A stretch of DNA of 64,000 nucleotides from Actinoplanes regularis (GTDB taxonomy: Bacteria > Actinomycetota > Actinomycetes > Mycobacteriales > Micromonosporaceae): assembly GCF_900188005.1 (NCBI RefSeq), contig NZ_FZNR01000021.1, forward strand, positions 1 through 64,000, written 5' to 3'. The notes beneath the pieces were generated by a model, which had not been told where the DNA came from, ran no database searches, and saw nothing but the letters and a program-made list of their open reading frames with translations. Below, piece by piece: positions 23,193-31,742 of this stretch (the first letter of the stretch is position 1; each line of letters begins with the position of its first letter). The position numbers and the translations under genes are program-made.

Positions 23193-24860
23193 ATGAGCAC
23201 GGCCTCGTCAGACGACGGCGTCGCGACCCAGCGCGACCCGAGCCCGGCACGCCTCAGCGGCGCCCAGACGCCCTTCACGCGGTGGTTCGCCAATCTGAGC
23301 GTGTACGCGAAGGTCCTGATGACGGTCGGGATGGCCGGGCTGGTCGCGATCGCGGTCGGGATCACCGGGCTGATCGGGCTGCACCGGACCAGCGATGCCG
23401 CCGCACGGATCGCCGGGGGCAACGTCGCGGGCATCAAGGCACTCGGCGGGCTGAAGACCGCGGCGGCGCAGGCCCAGGTCGACTCGGCCAATCAGGCGCT
23501 GTCGCCGGATCCGGCCGTTACGCAGAGCTCCGCCGAGGCCTTCGAAGCGGACCTGGCCGCGTTCGCCGACGCGATGGCCGCCTACCGGGCCAGTGATCCG
23601 GCGAAACCGGCGACCGTCGATGACCTCGACGCCAAGTGGCAGGCGTACGTCAGCATCGCGAAGAGCAAGCTGCTGCCCCTGGGCGCCACCGACCGGCTCG
23701 CCGGGTGGACGGTGGTGCGCGACACGGAGGCCCAGCCTCTGCTCGACAAGATCAACGTGGATCTGGCCGAGCTCGATGCCGCCGAGACCGCGGACGCCGT
23801 CACGAGCGCCGACGCGGCGCGTTCGACATACACGTCCAGCCGTACGCTGACGATCGTCATCCTGGTCGGCGGGCTGGCCCTCTCGCTCGGCCTCGGCGTG
23901 CTGGTCGCCCGCAAGATGGTGATGCGGCTGCGGGAGATCCAGGCGGTCTGCGACGCGCTGGCCGTCAATGACCTGACCCGGACCAGTGGCCTCAGCTCGA
24001 AGGACGAACCGGGCCAGATGGGTCAGGCGCTGGACGCCGCGATCGGTGCGTTGCGGCTGACCGTTAACACGATCGAGCAGTCCGCGGCCTCGCTGGCGGC
24101 CGCCTCGGAGGAGATGACGGCCACGGCCGGGCAGATCGCGGAGTCGGCGCAGACGGCGTCCACCCGGTCCGACGACGTGTCGGCTGCGGCCGAGGAGATC
24201 TCGCGCAGCGTGGAGACGGTCTCCGCGGGCAGCCAGGAGATGGGCGCGTCGATCCGGGAGATCGCCGTGAACGCCACCGAGGCCGCGCGGGTCGGCGCGG
24301 AGGCGGTGTCGGTCACCGAGGCCACCGCGGCGACGATGAACAAGCTGGGTGAGTCGTCGGCGGAGATCGGCAACGTGATCAAGGTGATCACCTCGATCGC
24401 GGAGCAGACGAACCTGCTGGCGTTGAACGCGACGATCGAGGCCGCCCGGGCCGGCGACGCGGGCAAGGGGTTCGCCGTCGTGGCGTCCGAGGTGAAGGAC
24501 CTGGCGCAGGAGACGGCCCGGGCGACCGAGGACATCTCGGAGCGGGTGCAGGCCATCCAGGCCGACACGACCGGCGCGGTCCACGCGATCGAGCAGATCA
24601 CACAGGTCATCGCGCGGATCAACGACATTCAGACGACGATCGCGTCCGCCGTGGAGGAGCAGACCGCCACCACGGTGGAGATGAACCGGAACGTCACCGA
24701 CGCGGCCTCGGGCACCGGCCGGATCGCGCAGAACATCAGCGAGGTGGCGCAGGCCGCCGCCGAGACCCGGCAGGGCATCGAGGAGACCCAGCACGCCACC
24801 GAGGAGCTGGCCCGGATGTCGGCGGAGCTCAGCTCACTGGTCGGTACCTTCCGTACCTGA
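23193..24860 (+). CDS. methyl-accepting chemotaxis protein
   Basis: A 555-residue transmembrane chemoreceptor. It has a cytoplasmic lead, a first membrane helix (about 32-55), a four-helix-bundle-type sensor part, a second membrane helix (TLTIVILVGGLALSLGLGVL), a HAMP domain and a signalling domain. The receptor tip is clear (IAEQTNLLALNATIEAARAG, then GKGFAVVASEVKDLA). GGAG precedes the ATG at 23193; an upstream GTG at 23130 lacks a ribosome site. No che genes are in the window. The presence of a receptor fits motile spores as in Actinoplanes. The last 27 bases overlap the convergent PfkB gene. Confidence 0.93.
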   Translation: MSTASSDDGVATQRDPSPARLSGAQTPFTRWFANLSVYAKVLMTVGMAGLVAIAVGITGLIGLHRTSDAAARIAGGNVAGIKALGGLKTAAAQAQVDSANQALSPDPAVTQSSAEAFEADLAAFADAMAAYRASDPAKPATVDDLDAKWQAYVSIAKSKLLPLGATDRLAGWTVVRDTEAQPLLDKINVDLAELDAAETADAVTSADAARSTYTSSRTLTIVILVGGLALSLGLGVLVARKMVMRLREIQAVCDALAVNDLTRTSGLSSKDEPGQMGQALDAAIGALRLTVNTIEQSAASLAAASEEMTATAGQIAESAQTASTRSDDVSAAAEEISRSVETVSAGSQEMGASIREIAVNATEAARVGAEAVSVTEATAATMNKLGESSAEIGNVIKVITSIAEQTNLLALNATIEAARAGDAGKGFAVVASEVKDLAQETARATEDISERVQAIQADTTGAVHAIEQITQVIARINDIQTTIASAVEEQTATTVEMNRNVTDAASGTGRIAQNISEVAQAAAETRQGIEETQHATEELARMSAELSSLVGTFRT

Positions 24861-25739
24861 GCGGACCCCCTCCAGGGGGCTCGTGGACATCCAGGCGCGG
24901 GTGCCGAAGGAGGCGCAGGACCTGGTGGCCACCGCGGCGGCCTCGTCGAGGGCCTCCGCGAACGTCGCGTCGGTGAGCGGCCAGTGCCGGGCGACCGCGA
25001 GGGTGAGCGCGCCGTGCAGTACGTCGCCGGCGCCGAGCGTGTCGACCACTTCCGTCCGCGGCACCGGCTGCTCCACGAAGCCGTCGCCGGTCCAGCGCAG
25101 CAGCGGTTCGGCGCCGCGGCTGACGGCGATCCAGCGGACGCCGTGGCCGGCCAGGAAGGCGGCGACACCGGTGACCCCCGGCGGGCGGAAGTCGGCGGAG
25201 CAGACCACCACGTCCAGCAGCGGCAACAGCGACGGGATGACCGGTTTCCAGCTGCCGGCGTCGAGCAGGGCCGGGATCCCGCGCCGGCGGGCCTCGGTCA
25301 GCACCGCGGTCGCCAGCTCCGGATAATGGCCGTCGACCTGCACGGCCTCGACCCCGGAGAGCAGCGGCCCGAGGTCGGGAACGGCGAGCATCCGGGCGGC
25401 GCCGTTCGTCGAGACCACCGTGCGGTTCCCGGTGCCGGCGCTGACCACGATGCTGGAGACGGGCGGTGCCCCGGCGTCGTCGGCGGCGAGATCGACGAGG
25501 TGGACGCCGAGCCGGTCCAGGTCGGCGTGCAGGCCGGCGGCCAGCGGATGCCGGCCGGCGGCGGTGACCAGCACGGGCTCTCCGCCGAGGTGGGCGACGG
25601 TCGCCGCGGCGTTGGTGGCCGGGCCGCCGGCGGCGACGGTCTGGGCGCGGGCGGTGACCTTCTCGTTCTCCGCCGGGTACTCCTCGACGAGCTGAAGGAT
25701 GTCCAGGGTGCACAGGCCGGCGAGGAGAACCCGGGTCAT
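24834..25739 (-). CDS. PfkB-family carbohydrate kinase
   Basis: A 301-residue ribokinase-like sugar kinase. The N-terminal signature VAAGGPATNAAATVAHLGG and the C-terminal DTLGAGDVLHGALTLAV (catalytic Asp in GAGD) are intact. The sugar is not identifiable. Its start overlaps the stop of the TetR gene by 4 bp (ATGA), so the kinase is cotranscribed with the regulator. Its 3' end overlaps the convergent chemoreceptor gene by 27 bp. Confidence 0.9.
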   Translation of the reverse strand: MTRVLLAGLCTLDILQLVEEYPAENEKVTARAQTVAAGGPATNAAATVAHLGGEPVLVTAAGRHPLAAGLHADLDRLGVHLVDLAADDAGAPPVSSIVVSAGTGNRTVVSTNGAARMLAVPDLGPLLSGVEAVQVDGHYPELATAVLTEARRRGIPALLDAGSWKPVIPSLLPLLDVVVCSADFRPPGVTGVAAFLAGHGVRWIAVSRGAEPLLRWTGDGFVEQPVPRTEVVDTLGAGDVLHGALTLAVARHWPLTDATFAEALDEAAAVATRSCASFGTRAWMSTSPLEGVRSGTEGTDQ

Positions 25740-26368
25740 CCGGGCGGCTCCGCGCGGGCGAGCCGGGCGGCGAGCCCGTCCACGAAGGTGAGCAGCGCGA
25801 ACTCGAAGCTGTCCCGGTCGACCGCGTCGGCGTGCTCGCGCAGCCGGTGCGCGTCGCCGAGCGCCGGGTAACGGTCCAGGTAGACCTGCACGTCGTCGAC
25901 GAAGCCGCGCGAGAACGAGCCCATCGCGGCGCCGACGACCAGGTATTTCGTCGAGGCGCCGATCATCGTGGCGTCGCGGGCCGGCCAGCCGGCGGCGACC
26001 AGGCCGCCGTGCACCGTGTCGGCGCGGCGCAGCGAGGCGTCACGCTGGCCGGGGCCGTGGGCCAGGAACGGCACGATGTTCGGGTGCTCGGCGAGCGCCG
26101 CGCGGTAGGACCGGGCCCAGCCGAGCAGCCCCGCCCGCCAGCCCTGGGCGAACGCCCCGACGTCCACCTTCTCCATGATCTCGCTGGCCACGTCGTCGAG
26201 CAGTTGCTCCTTGGTGGGGTAGTGGAAGTACAGCGCGGGGGCGCTGACGTTCAGCGAGGTCGCTATTTTTCGCATGCTGAGGCCGTCGAGGCCCTCCCGG
26301 TCGACGATCTCCAGCGCGGCCGCCCGGATGCTCTTCCTGCTGAGCAGCGGGGTGGTGGGCCGGGCCAT
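25736..26368 (-). CDS. TetR-family transcriptional regulator
   Basis: A 210-residue regulator with an N-terminal TetR helix-turn-helix (about residues 12-58, including GLSMRKIATSLNVSAPALYFHYPTK in two adjoining parts) and a TetR_C-type ligand domain. It is divergent from the acyl-CoA dehydrogenase operon, and the 85-bp gap carries paired AACGCTGTT-like sites. It therefore probably represses both directions and responds to an acyl-CoA or related ligand. This follows the pattern of TetR regulators beside fatty-acid catabolism genes. The downstream kinase overlaps it by 4 bp. Confidence 0.9.
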   Translation of the reverse strand: MARPTTPLLSRKSIRAAALEIVDREGLDGLSMRKIATSLNVSAPALYFHYPTKEQLLDDVASEIMEKVDVGAFAQGWRAGLLGWARSYRAALAEHPNIVPFLAHGPGQRDASLRRADTVHGGLVAAGWPARDATMIGASTKYLVVGAAMGSFSRGFVDDVQVYLDRYPALGDAHRLREHADAVDRDSFEFALLTFVDGLAARLARAEPPG

Positions 26369-26394
26369 GGCTCCTCCCGGGGATTGAGATGACT

Positions 26395-26436
26395 AACGCT
26401 GTTAAGTTAACATGGCGGAGGAAACCTGACAGCGTT
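26395..26436. promoter_or_regulatory. candidate paired TetR operator sites
   Basis: AACGCTGTT (26395-26403) and GACAGCGTT (26428-26436) are inverted copies differing at one position, with starts 33 bases apart. Each site is itself a near-palindrome (AAC-n3-GTT). The odd palindrome GTTAAGTTAAC (26401-26411) overlaps the first. They lie between the divergent TetR and acyl-CoA dehydrogenase genes. Confidence 0.6.
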
Positions 26437-26453
26437 CAATTTAGGAGTGGGCC

Positions 26454-27602
26454 GTGGACCTCACCCTCTCGGAGGAACAGCAGCAGCTGCGGGACCTCGC
26501 CCGGGAGTGGGTCGAGCGTGAGGTCGTGCCGCACGCCACCGAGTGGGACCGGGTCGAGCAGGTCGACCCGAAGATCGTCGGGAAGCTCGCCGAGCTGGGC
26601 TTTCTCGGGTTGGGAATCGCCGAGTCGGATGGTGGCTCGGGCGGCGACTTCCTGGACTACGCGCTGGTGATGGAGGAGCTCGGCCGCGGCGACACCTCGG
26701 TGCGCGGCATCGTCTCGGTCACCCTCGGCCTGGTCACCAAGACCGTCCAGGCGTACGGGACCGAGGAGCAGAAGCGGCACTGGCTGCCCCGGCTCTGCTC
26801 CGGCGAGACGATCGGCTGCTTCGCGCTGACCGAGCCGGGGACCGGTTCCGACGCCGGCAACCTGGTCACCAGGGCGGTCCGGGACGGCGACGACTGGCTG
26901 ATCAGCGGTGAGAAGATCTTCATCACGAACGGGACGTGGGCCGGGGTGGCGCTGGTCTTCGCCCGTACCGGCGATCCTGGTCCCAGGGGTGTCTCCGCCT
27001 TTCTCGTCCCGACGGATCGGGAGGGCTTCGGCCGGCGGGAGATCAAGGGCAAGCTGGGGCTGCGCGGGCAGGCCACCGCGGAGTTGAGCCTCGACCGGGT
27101 GCGCGTCTCGGACAGCGAGCGGCTGGGCCCCGCGGGCGACGGCTTCAAGATCGCTATGAAGGCCCTGGACAAGGGGCGGATCGCCGTCGCGTCCGGCTCG
27201 GTCGGCCTGGCCCGGGCCTGCCTGGAGGCCGCCGTGGCATATGCGGGGGAGCGCACCCAGTTCGGCAAACCGATCGCCGCGCACCAGCTGGTGCAGGAGA
27301 TGATCGCGGAGATGGCGGTCGAGACCGACGCCGCGCGCCTGCTCGTCTGGCGTGCGGCGGACCTGGTCGATCGCGGGCAGCCGTTCCGCACCGCGGCCTC
27401 GATGGCCAAGCTGTTCGCGAGCGAGGCCGCCGTCAAGGCCGCCAACCAGGCGATCCAGGTTTTCGGTGGGTACGGGTACGTCGACGAGTTCCCGGTCGGC
27501 AAGTTCATGCGCGACGCCCGCGTGCAGACCCTCTACGAGGGCACCAGCCAGATCCAGAAACTGCTCATCGGCCGGGCGCTGACCGGGATCAGCGCGTTCT
27601 GA
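26454..27602 (+). CDS. acyl-CoA dehydrogenase
   Basis: A 382-residue FAD-dependent acyl-CoA dehydrogenase with the normal three-domain layout. Motifs are CFALTEPGTGSDAG (flavin/substrate contact), FITNGTWA, ERTQFGKPI, QVFGGYGYVDEFPV, and the catalytic Glu in LYEGTSQIQ. It is the first gene of a plus-strand operon with an SDR and a second dehydrogenase. The GTG start is preceded by TTAGGAG. The TetR operator pair lies just upstream. Confidence 0.93.
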   Translation: MDLTLSEEQQQLRDLAREWVEREVVPHATEWDRVEQVDPKIVGKLAELGFLGLGIAESDGGSGGDFLDYALVMEELGRGDTSVRGIVSVTLGLVTKTVQAYGTEEQKRHWLPRLCSGETIGCFALTEPGTGSDAGNLVTRAVRDGDDWLISGEKIFITNGTWAGVALVFARTGDPGPRGVSAFLVPTDREGFGRREIKGKLGLRGQATAELSLDRVRVSDSERLGPAGDGFKIAMKALDKGRIAVASGSVGLARACLEAAVAYAGERTQFGKPIAAHQLVQEMIAEMAVETDAARLLVWRAADLVDRGQPFRTAASMAKLFASEAAVKAANQAIQVFGGYGYVDEFPVGKFMRDARVQTLYEGTSQIQKLLIGRALTGISAF

Positions 27603-27622
27603 CTGAACAAAGGAGTTCATCC

Positions 27623-28372
27623 ATGAGTCGGGTAGCCATCGTGACCGGTGCCGCGCGCGGCATCGGGGCGGCCACCGCGCTGCGGTTCGCGTCCGAGGGC
27701 GCGGCCGTCGCCGTGCTCGACCTCGACGAGGCGGACTGCGCCGACGTGGTCGGCCGGATCCGGGCCGCCGGCGGCACGGCGATCGCGCTGGGCTGCGACG
27801 TGGCCGACGAGGCCCAGGTCGACGCCGCGATCGACAAGGTCGCCGCCGAGCTGGGCGGGGTCGACGTGCTGGTCAACAACGCCGGCGTGACCCGGGACAA
27901 CCTGCTGCACAAGATGTCCGGCGCGGACTGGGACATCGTGATGAACGTGCACCTGCGCGGCGCGTTCCTGTGCAGCCGGGCCGCCCAGCGCCACATGGTG
28001 CCCAAGCGCTCCGGCAAGATCGTCAACACCTCCAGCGTCTCCGCGCTGGGCAACCGCGGCCAGGCGAACTACGCCGCGGCCAAGGCCGGCATCCAGGGCC
28101 TGACCCGGACGCTCGCGATGGAGCTGGGCCCGTTCGGGATCAACGTCAACGCGGTCGCGCCCGGGTTCATCGCCACCGAGATGACCGATGCCACGGCTGC
28201 TCGGATCGGCCTCTCCGCCGCCGATATGCAGGCCAAGGCGGCCGAGATCACCCCGCTGCGGCGGGTCGGTCAGCCGGAGGACATCGCCAACGTCGTCGCG
28301 TTCCTGGCCAGTGACGCCGCGTCGTTCGTGACCGGCCAGACCCTGTACGTCGACGGCGGGCGCCGTCTCTAG
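27623..28372 (+). CDS. short-chain dehydrogenase/reductase (FabG-like)
   Basis: A 249-residue classical SDR. The NAD(P)-binding motif TGAARGIG, NNAG and the catalytic residues (S in NTSSVSAL, and Y-x3-K in YAAAKAG) are all present. It resembles 3-oxoacyl-ACP/CoA reductases. AGGAG lies seven bases before the ATG, and the gap to the upstream dehydrogenase is 20 bases, so it is in the same operon. Likely role: 3-hydroxyacyl-CoA or related oxidoreduction in the same catabolic route (inference). Confidence 0.93.
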   Translation: MSRVAIVTGAARGIGAATALRFASEGAAVAVLDLDEADCADVVGRIRAAGGTAIALGCDVADEAQVDAAIDKVAAELGGVDVLVNNAGVTRDNLLHKMSGADWDIVMNVHLRGAFLCSRAAQRHMVPKRSGKIVNTSSVSALGNRGQANYAAAKAGIQGLTRTLAMELGPFGINVNAVAPGFIATEMTDATAARIGLSAADMQAKAAEITPLRRVGQPEDIANVVAFLASDAASFVTGQTLYVDGGRRL

Positions 28373-28398
28373 TCTTCGGTTTTTCGGAAAGGGAAACG

Positions 28399-29556
28399 AT
28401 GCGCCGCACCATTTTCAACGAGGACCACGAGGCCTTCCGGGTGACCCTGCGTGACTTCCTCGCCGCCGAGGTCGTCCCGCACTACGACGAGTGGCTGCAC
28501 GCCGGTGAGGTGCCGCGCGAGTTCTACAAGAAGCTCGCCGAGCTCGGCCTCTTCGGCATCGAGGTGCCGGAGGAGTACGGCGGAGCCGGCATCGACTCGT
28601 TCAAGTTCGCCGCCGTCCAGTACGAGGAGACCGCCCGCGCCGGCGTCTCGTTCGGCGGCTCCGGCGTGCACGTCGCGCTCTGCCTGCCGTACCTGCTGAA
28701 GCTCGCCACGCCGGAGCAGAAGCAGCGCTGGCTGCCGCCGTTCGTCAGCGGCGACATGATGTTCGCGATCGCGATGACCGAGCCCGGCGCCGGCTCCGAC
28801 CTGGCCGGCATGAGCACCACGGCCCGCCTCACCGAGGACGGCAAGCACTACGTGCTGAACGGCGCGAAGACCTTCATCACCGGTGGCGTCCTCGCCGACC
28901 GGGTGATCGTCTGCGCCCGCACCGCGCCGCCGAAGCCGGACGACCGGCGCTTCGGCATCTCCCTGCTGGTCGTCGACACCACGCTGCCCGGATATTCGGT
29001 CGGCCGCAAGCTCGACAAGCTCGGTCTGAAGACCTCGGACACCGCGGAGCTCGCCTTCTCCGACGTGCTGGTGCCGGTCGACGACCTGCTCGGTGCGGAG
29101 AACGAGGGCTTCTCGTACCTGGGGCAGAACCTGCCGCAGGAGCGGCTGGGCATCGCCTACGGCGCGTATGCGCAGGCGGCGGCCGCGGTCGAGTTCGCGA
29201 AGGCGTACACCCGGGACCGTAAGGTGTTCGGGCAGGCCGTCGCCTCGTTCCAGAACACCAAGTTCGAGCTGGCCGCCTGCCAGGCCGAGGTGGACGCGGC
29301 GCAGGCGGTGGCCGACCGGGCCCTGGAGGCCCTCGACGCGGGCGAGCTGACCCCGGCGGAGGCGGCCTCGGCCAAGCTGTTCTGCACCGAGGTGGCGCAC
29401 CGGGTGATCGACCGCTGCCTCCAGTTGCACGGTGGCTACGGCTTCATCAACGAGTACCCGATCGCGCGCCTCTACGCGGACAACCGCGTCAACCGCATCT
29501 ACGGCGGCACGTCCGAGGTCATGAAGATGATCATCGCCAAGGATATGGGGTTGTAA
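28399..29556 (+). CDS. acyl-CoA dehydrogenase, second in the operon
   Basis: A 385-residue acyl-CoA dehydrogenase distinct from the first. Motifs are AIAMTEPGAGSDLAG, FITGGVLADRVIV, DRKVFGQAVASFQNTKFELA, QLHGGYGFINEYPI, and a C-terminal IYGGTSEVMK. At the position of the catalytic Glu in the first enzyme this one has Gly (IYGG). Some acyl-CoA dehydrogenases carry the base elsewhere, so this does not prove inactivity. The start follows GGAAAGGG, 26 bases after the SDR stop. A perfect hairpin follows the gene. Confidence 0.92.
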   Translation: MRRTIFNEDHEAFRVTLRDFLAAEVVPHYDEWLHAGEVPREFYKKLAELGLFGIEVPEEYGGAGIDSFKFAAVQYEETARAGVSFGGSGVHVALCLPYLLKLATPEQKQRWLPPFVSGDMMFAIAMTEPGAGSDLAGMSTTARLTEDGKHYVLNGAKTFITGGVLADRVIVCARTAPPKPDDRRFGISLLVVDTTLPGYSVGRKLDKLGLKTSDTAELAFSDVLVPVDDLLGAENEGFSYLGQNLPQERLGIAYGAYAQAAAAVEFAKAYTRDRKVFGQAVASFQNTKFELAACQAEVDAAQAVADRALEALDAGELTPAEAASAKLFCTEVAHRVIDRCLQLHGGYGFINEYPIARLYADNRVNRIYGGTSEVMKMIIAKDMGL

Positions 29557-29587
29557 ATTCGGACGTCGCTTTTTGGTCGCTAGGTTG

Positions 29588-29658
29588 GGGTTCCGGGCGG
29601 GGGCCGCTACGAAGGCCGTCAGGCTTGATACCTTCGTAGCGGCCCCCGCCCGGAACCC
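29588..29658. repeat. perfect 28-bp inverted repeat with 15-nt loop (hairpin copy 2)
   Basis: Bases 29588-29615 are the exact reverse complement of 29631-29658. The loop 29616-29630 is CCGTCAGGCTTGATA, identical to that of the hairpin at 221-291. Stem length and stem top are also the same, while the lower arms differ but stay perfectly paired. It begins 32 bases after the dehydrogenase stop, so it may end that operon, but no T tract follows. Confidence 0.9.
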
Positions 29659-29943
29659 GCCTGGTCGCGGGGAGTGCCGCGACGCCGGCTTCGGTGGGGG
29701 TCAGCGAGGGCCGGGGGTGGTCCGGGGCGTCCCAGAGTTCCGGGTTCGCTCGTTTGAAAGAGCTTTCCGGTACGAGTACGGAGTTTAGTTTCCGGGCCTT
29801 TCGGCCTTGCCCCGTGCCGGACTCGCGCGGCGTTGGCGGCGCTCACTACCGCCCCGCGCCTCCAGGCCGCTGCGGCTGGCTCCGGTGGTGGTGTCTGCTG
29901 TCCGGTCAGACCGGGGGAGCCGGCCGCGTGGTCGCGGCCGGCG
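29659..29943. other. gene-free stretch after the dehydrogenase operon
   Basis: I find no gene. The segment around 29770-29810 has GGTACGA and GGCCTTTCGGCC blocks that also occur in the inverted arms at 11.2-11.6 kb, which hints at a dispersed repeat, but the match is short. Confidence 0.4.
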
Positions 29944-30795
29944 TCAGGGGATGTAGTCCTCGAGGCGGGCGGGGGTGAGGCCGGCCTTGTCGATGGCGTT
30001 GAGAACGGCCAGGAAGTCGTCCACGAAGCGCGGCCGGAAGTGCATCAGGATGATGTCGCCCGGCTGGACGACCCTTGTCGGCCCCTGGAAGAAGACGATG
30101 CCGTGGTCGGTGGTCTGGGTCCAGGTGAAGGACGCCTTCATCCCGCAGGCCTTGGCCGCGCGCAGCGTGGTGCCGTTGAAGGCGCCACCCGGCGGCCGGA
30201 ACAGGGTCGGGCGGGGGCCGAAGAGCTTCGCCAGGCGGTCCGCACCGCCGCAGATCTGGCGCTTCTGCCCCTCGTAGGACAGCCGGGTCATGGTCGGGTG
30301 GCTGATCGTGTGGTTCTGGATGGTGACGCCGGCGGCCTGCATCGGGATGAAGTAGCCCGGGTCGGACTTGACCGCGTCGACCTCCAGGAAGAGCGTGACC
30401 GGCACGTTCGCGGCCTGGAACAGCTGCAGCGCGAGCGGGTTCTTCTCCCAGCCGTCGTCGATGGTGATGAAGGCGATCTTCTCGGTCGTCGGGATCCGGG
30501 TGAAGTTCGGGGCCTTGTCGCCCTTGGGGAGCGTCACCTTGGCCGGGGCGGGCGGCGGGGCGAACCGGGGGACCCGGGAGCGCAGCTTCGCCGGCAGGGC
30601 GGCCAGTGCGGCGGCCTCGGTCGGCGGCGGCGTGGTGACCGATTCGGTGATCGGCGCGGTGCTCGGCGGGGCGACCGGCTGAGAGGCTCCGGCCGAGGGC
30701 GGGCTCGTCGTGCCGGCGGTGGGACCGCCGCACCCGGCGAGAATCGTCAGCAGCACCCCTGTGGCTACTGCGCGTGACAGTCTGCTCGTCGTCAT
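29944..30795 (-). CDS. polysaccharide deacetylase lipoprotein (NodB domain)
   Basis: A 283-residue exported lipoprotein. The signal peptide ends in the lipobox LAGC (Cys about residue 21), followed by a Pro/Thr/Ser-rich linker and a carbohydrate esterase 4 domain from about residue 80. The metal and catalytic motifs are FITIDDGWE (base and metal Asp), HTISHP (the two His ligands), FRPPGG and LMHF. It would deacetylate peptidoglycan or another cell-surface polymer. I chose the ATG at 30795 because it gives a clean signal peptide; the frame extends to 30861 without one. Confidence 0.9.
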   Translation of the reverse strand: MTTSRLSRAVATGVLLTILAGCGGPTAGTTSPPSAGASQPVAPPSTAPITESVTTPPPTEAAALAALPAKLRSRVPRFAPPPAPAKVTLPKGDKAPNFTRIPTTEKIAFITIDDGWEKNPLALQLFQAANVPVTLFLEVDAVKSDPGYFIPMQAAGVTIQNHTISHPTMTRLSYEGQKRQICGGADRLAKLFGPRPTLFRPPGGAFNGTTLRAAKACGMKASFTWTQTTDHGIVFFQGPTRVVQPGDIILMHFRPRFVDDFLAVLNAIDKAGLTPARLEDYIP

Positions 30796-30905
30796 GCCTT
30801 CGCTCTCACGTTCGGTGATCCTCAGACCAGGTGACGCTGGGGATCGCTGAAATGTTGACATGGACGGGCAACTGTGTGGTTCGCCACATATAGGCTGAGG
30901 TTAGG

Positions 30906-31535
30906 GTGCTCGGCATGGCGTTGTTGCACAAGGCGGAAATCCGACCGTCCAAACTCGAACTGCTCAGCGGCTGGCTGCCCACCCTGAGCTGGTCTTCCGT
31001 GTCGTCCGGGACCGAGGTGAGCCGGGTGGCGGCCGCCCGGTTCGACGATCCGGCCGGCGCGGTCGGGATCGAGATCCTGCTGGTCCGGGCCGGTGACGGT
31101 CCGGTGCTGCAGGTGCCGCTGACCTATCGGGGCGCGCCGCTCGCCGGGGCCGAGCGGTTCCTGGTCGGCACGACGGAGCACAGCGTTCTGGGGCCGCGCT
31201 GGGTCTACGACGCGTGCGGGGATCCGGTCTTCGCGAGCGTGCTGGGCGACGTGATCCGCACCGGTGCCGGGCAGGCGGCCGAGGAGGTGCACGGGGACGG
31301 CCGGGTGGTCGTCCGGCAGCCGAATCTCGTGCTGCTCGGCAGCGGCTGCGACGCGCCGCCGGTCGGCGAGATCCGTCAGGTCAGTGACGGGGAGGTGACC
31401 CGGATCGGCACGACCGCCGGCACGCTGGAGATCCTCCGCACGCCGTCGTCCCCGGCCGTCGCGGGCGAGGCCGTCCTGACCGGGAAGTGGGCGGACGTCG
31501 AGACGCCGCTCGTGCTCGCCCGCCTGACGAGCTGA
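30906..31535 (+). CDS. maltokinase N-terminal-cap-like domain protein
   Basis: A 209-residue protein (206 if the ATG at 30915 is used). The start AEIRPSKLELLSGWLP and the later FLVGTTEHSVLGPRWVYDACGDPVF resemble the free-standing cap-domain proteins related to the N-terminus of mycobacterial maltokinase. No kinase domain follows. GAGG lies six bases before the GTG at 30906. Function is unknown; it is divergent from the deacetylase. TGTGG-TTCG-CCACA at 30875-30888 is a small hairpin in the shared upstream region. Confidence 0.75.
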   Translation: MLGMALLHKAEIRPSKLELLSGWLPTLSWSSVSSGTEVSRVAAARFDDPAGAVGIEILLVRAGDGPVLQVPLTYRGAPLAGAERFLVGTTEHSVLGPRWVYDACGDPVFASVLGDVIRTGAGQAAEEVHGDGRVVVRQPNLVLLGSGCDAPPVGEIRQVSDGEVTRIGTTAGTLEILRTPSSPAVAGEAVLTGKWADVETPLVLARLTS

Positions 31536-31742
31536 TCAGCCGGACACCTCCCCGGTCAGCCGGGTGGACGCGGCCGGGTGAGGTGCCGGGGTGAGCCCGC
31601 TGACCAGTGGCTGAGTCCACAATGGTCACGGGAAGGTCACGAAGCCTATCGAGCGTAGTGACTTCCATGCAGATCGATCGGAGACTCCCGGGAGGAGCGT
31701 TCGGACACCCCTCCGGGCGCCATGCCTCCGGAGGATCCGCAC

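Noticed and set aside
30855..30894. TTGACA and TATAGG as a sigma-70 promoter before 30906
   Set aside because: The spacing is 28 bases, far from the usual 17, so the pair is not a standard promoter.
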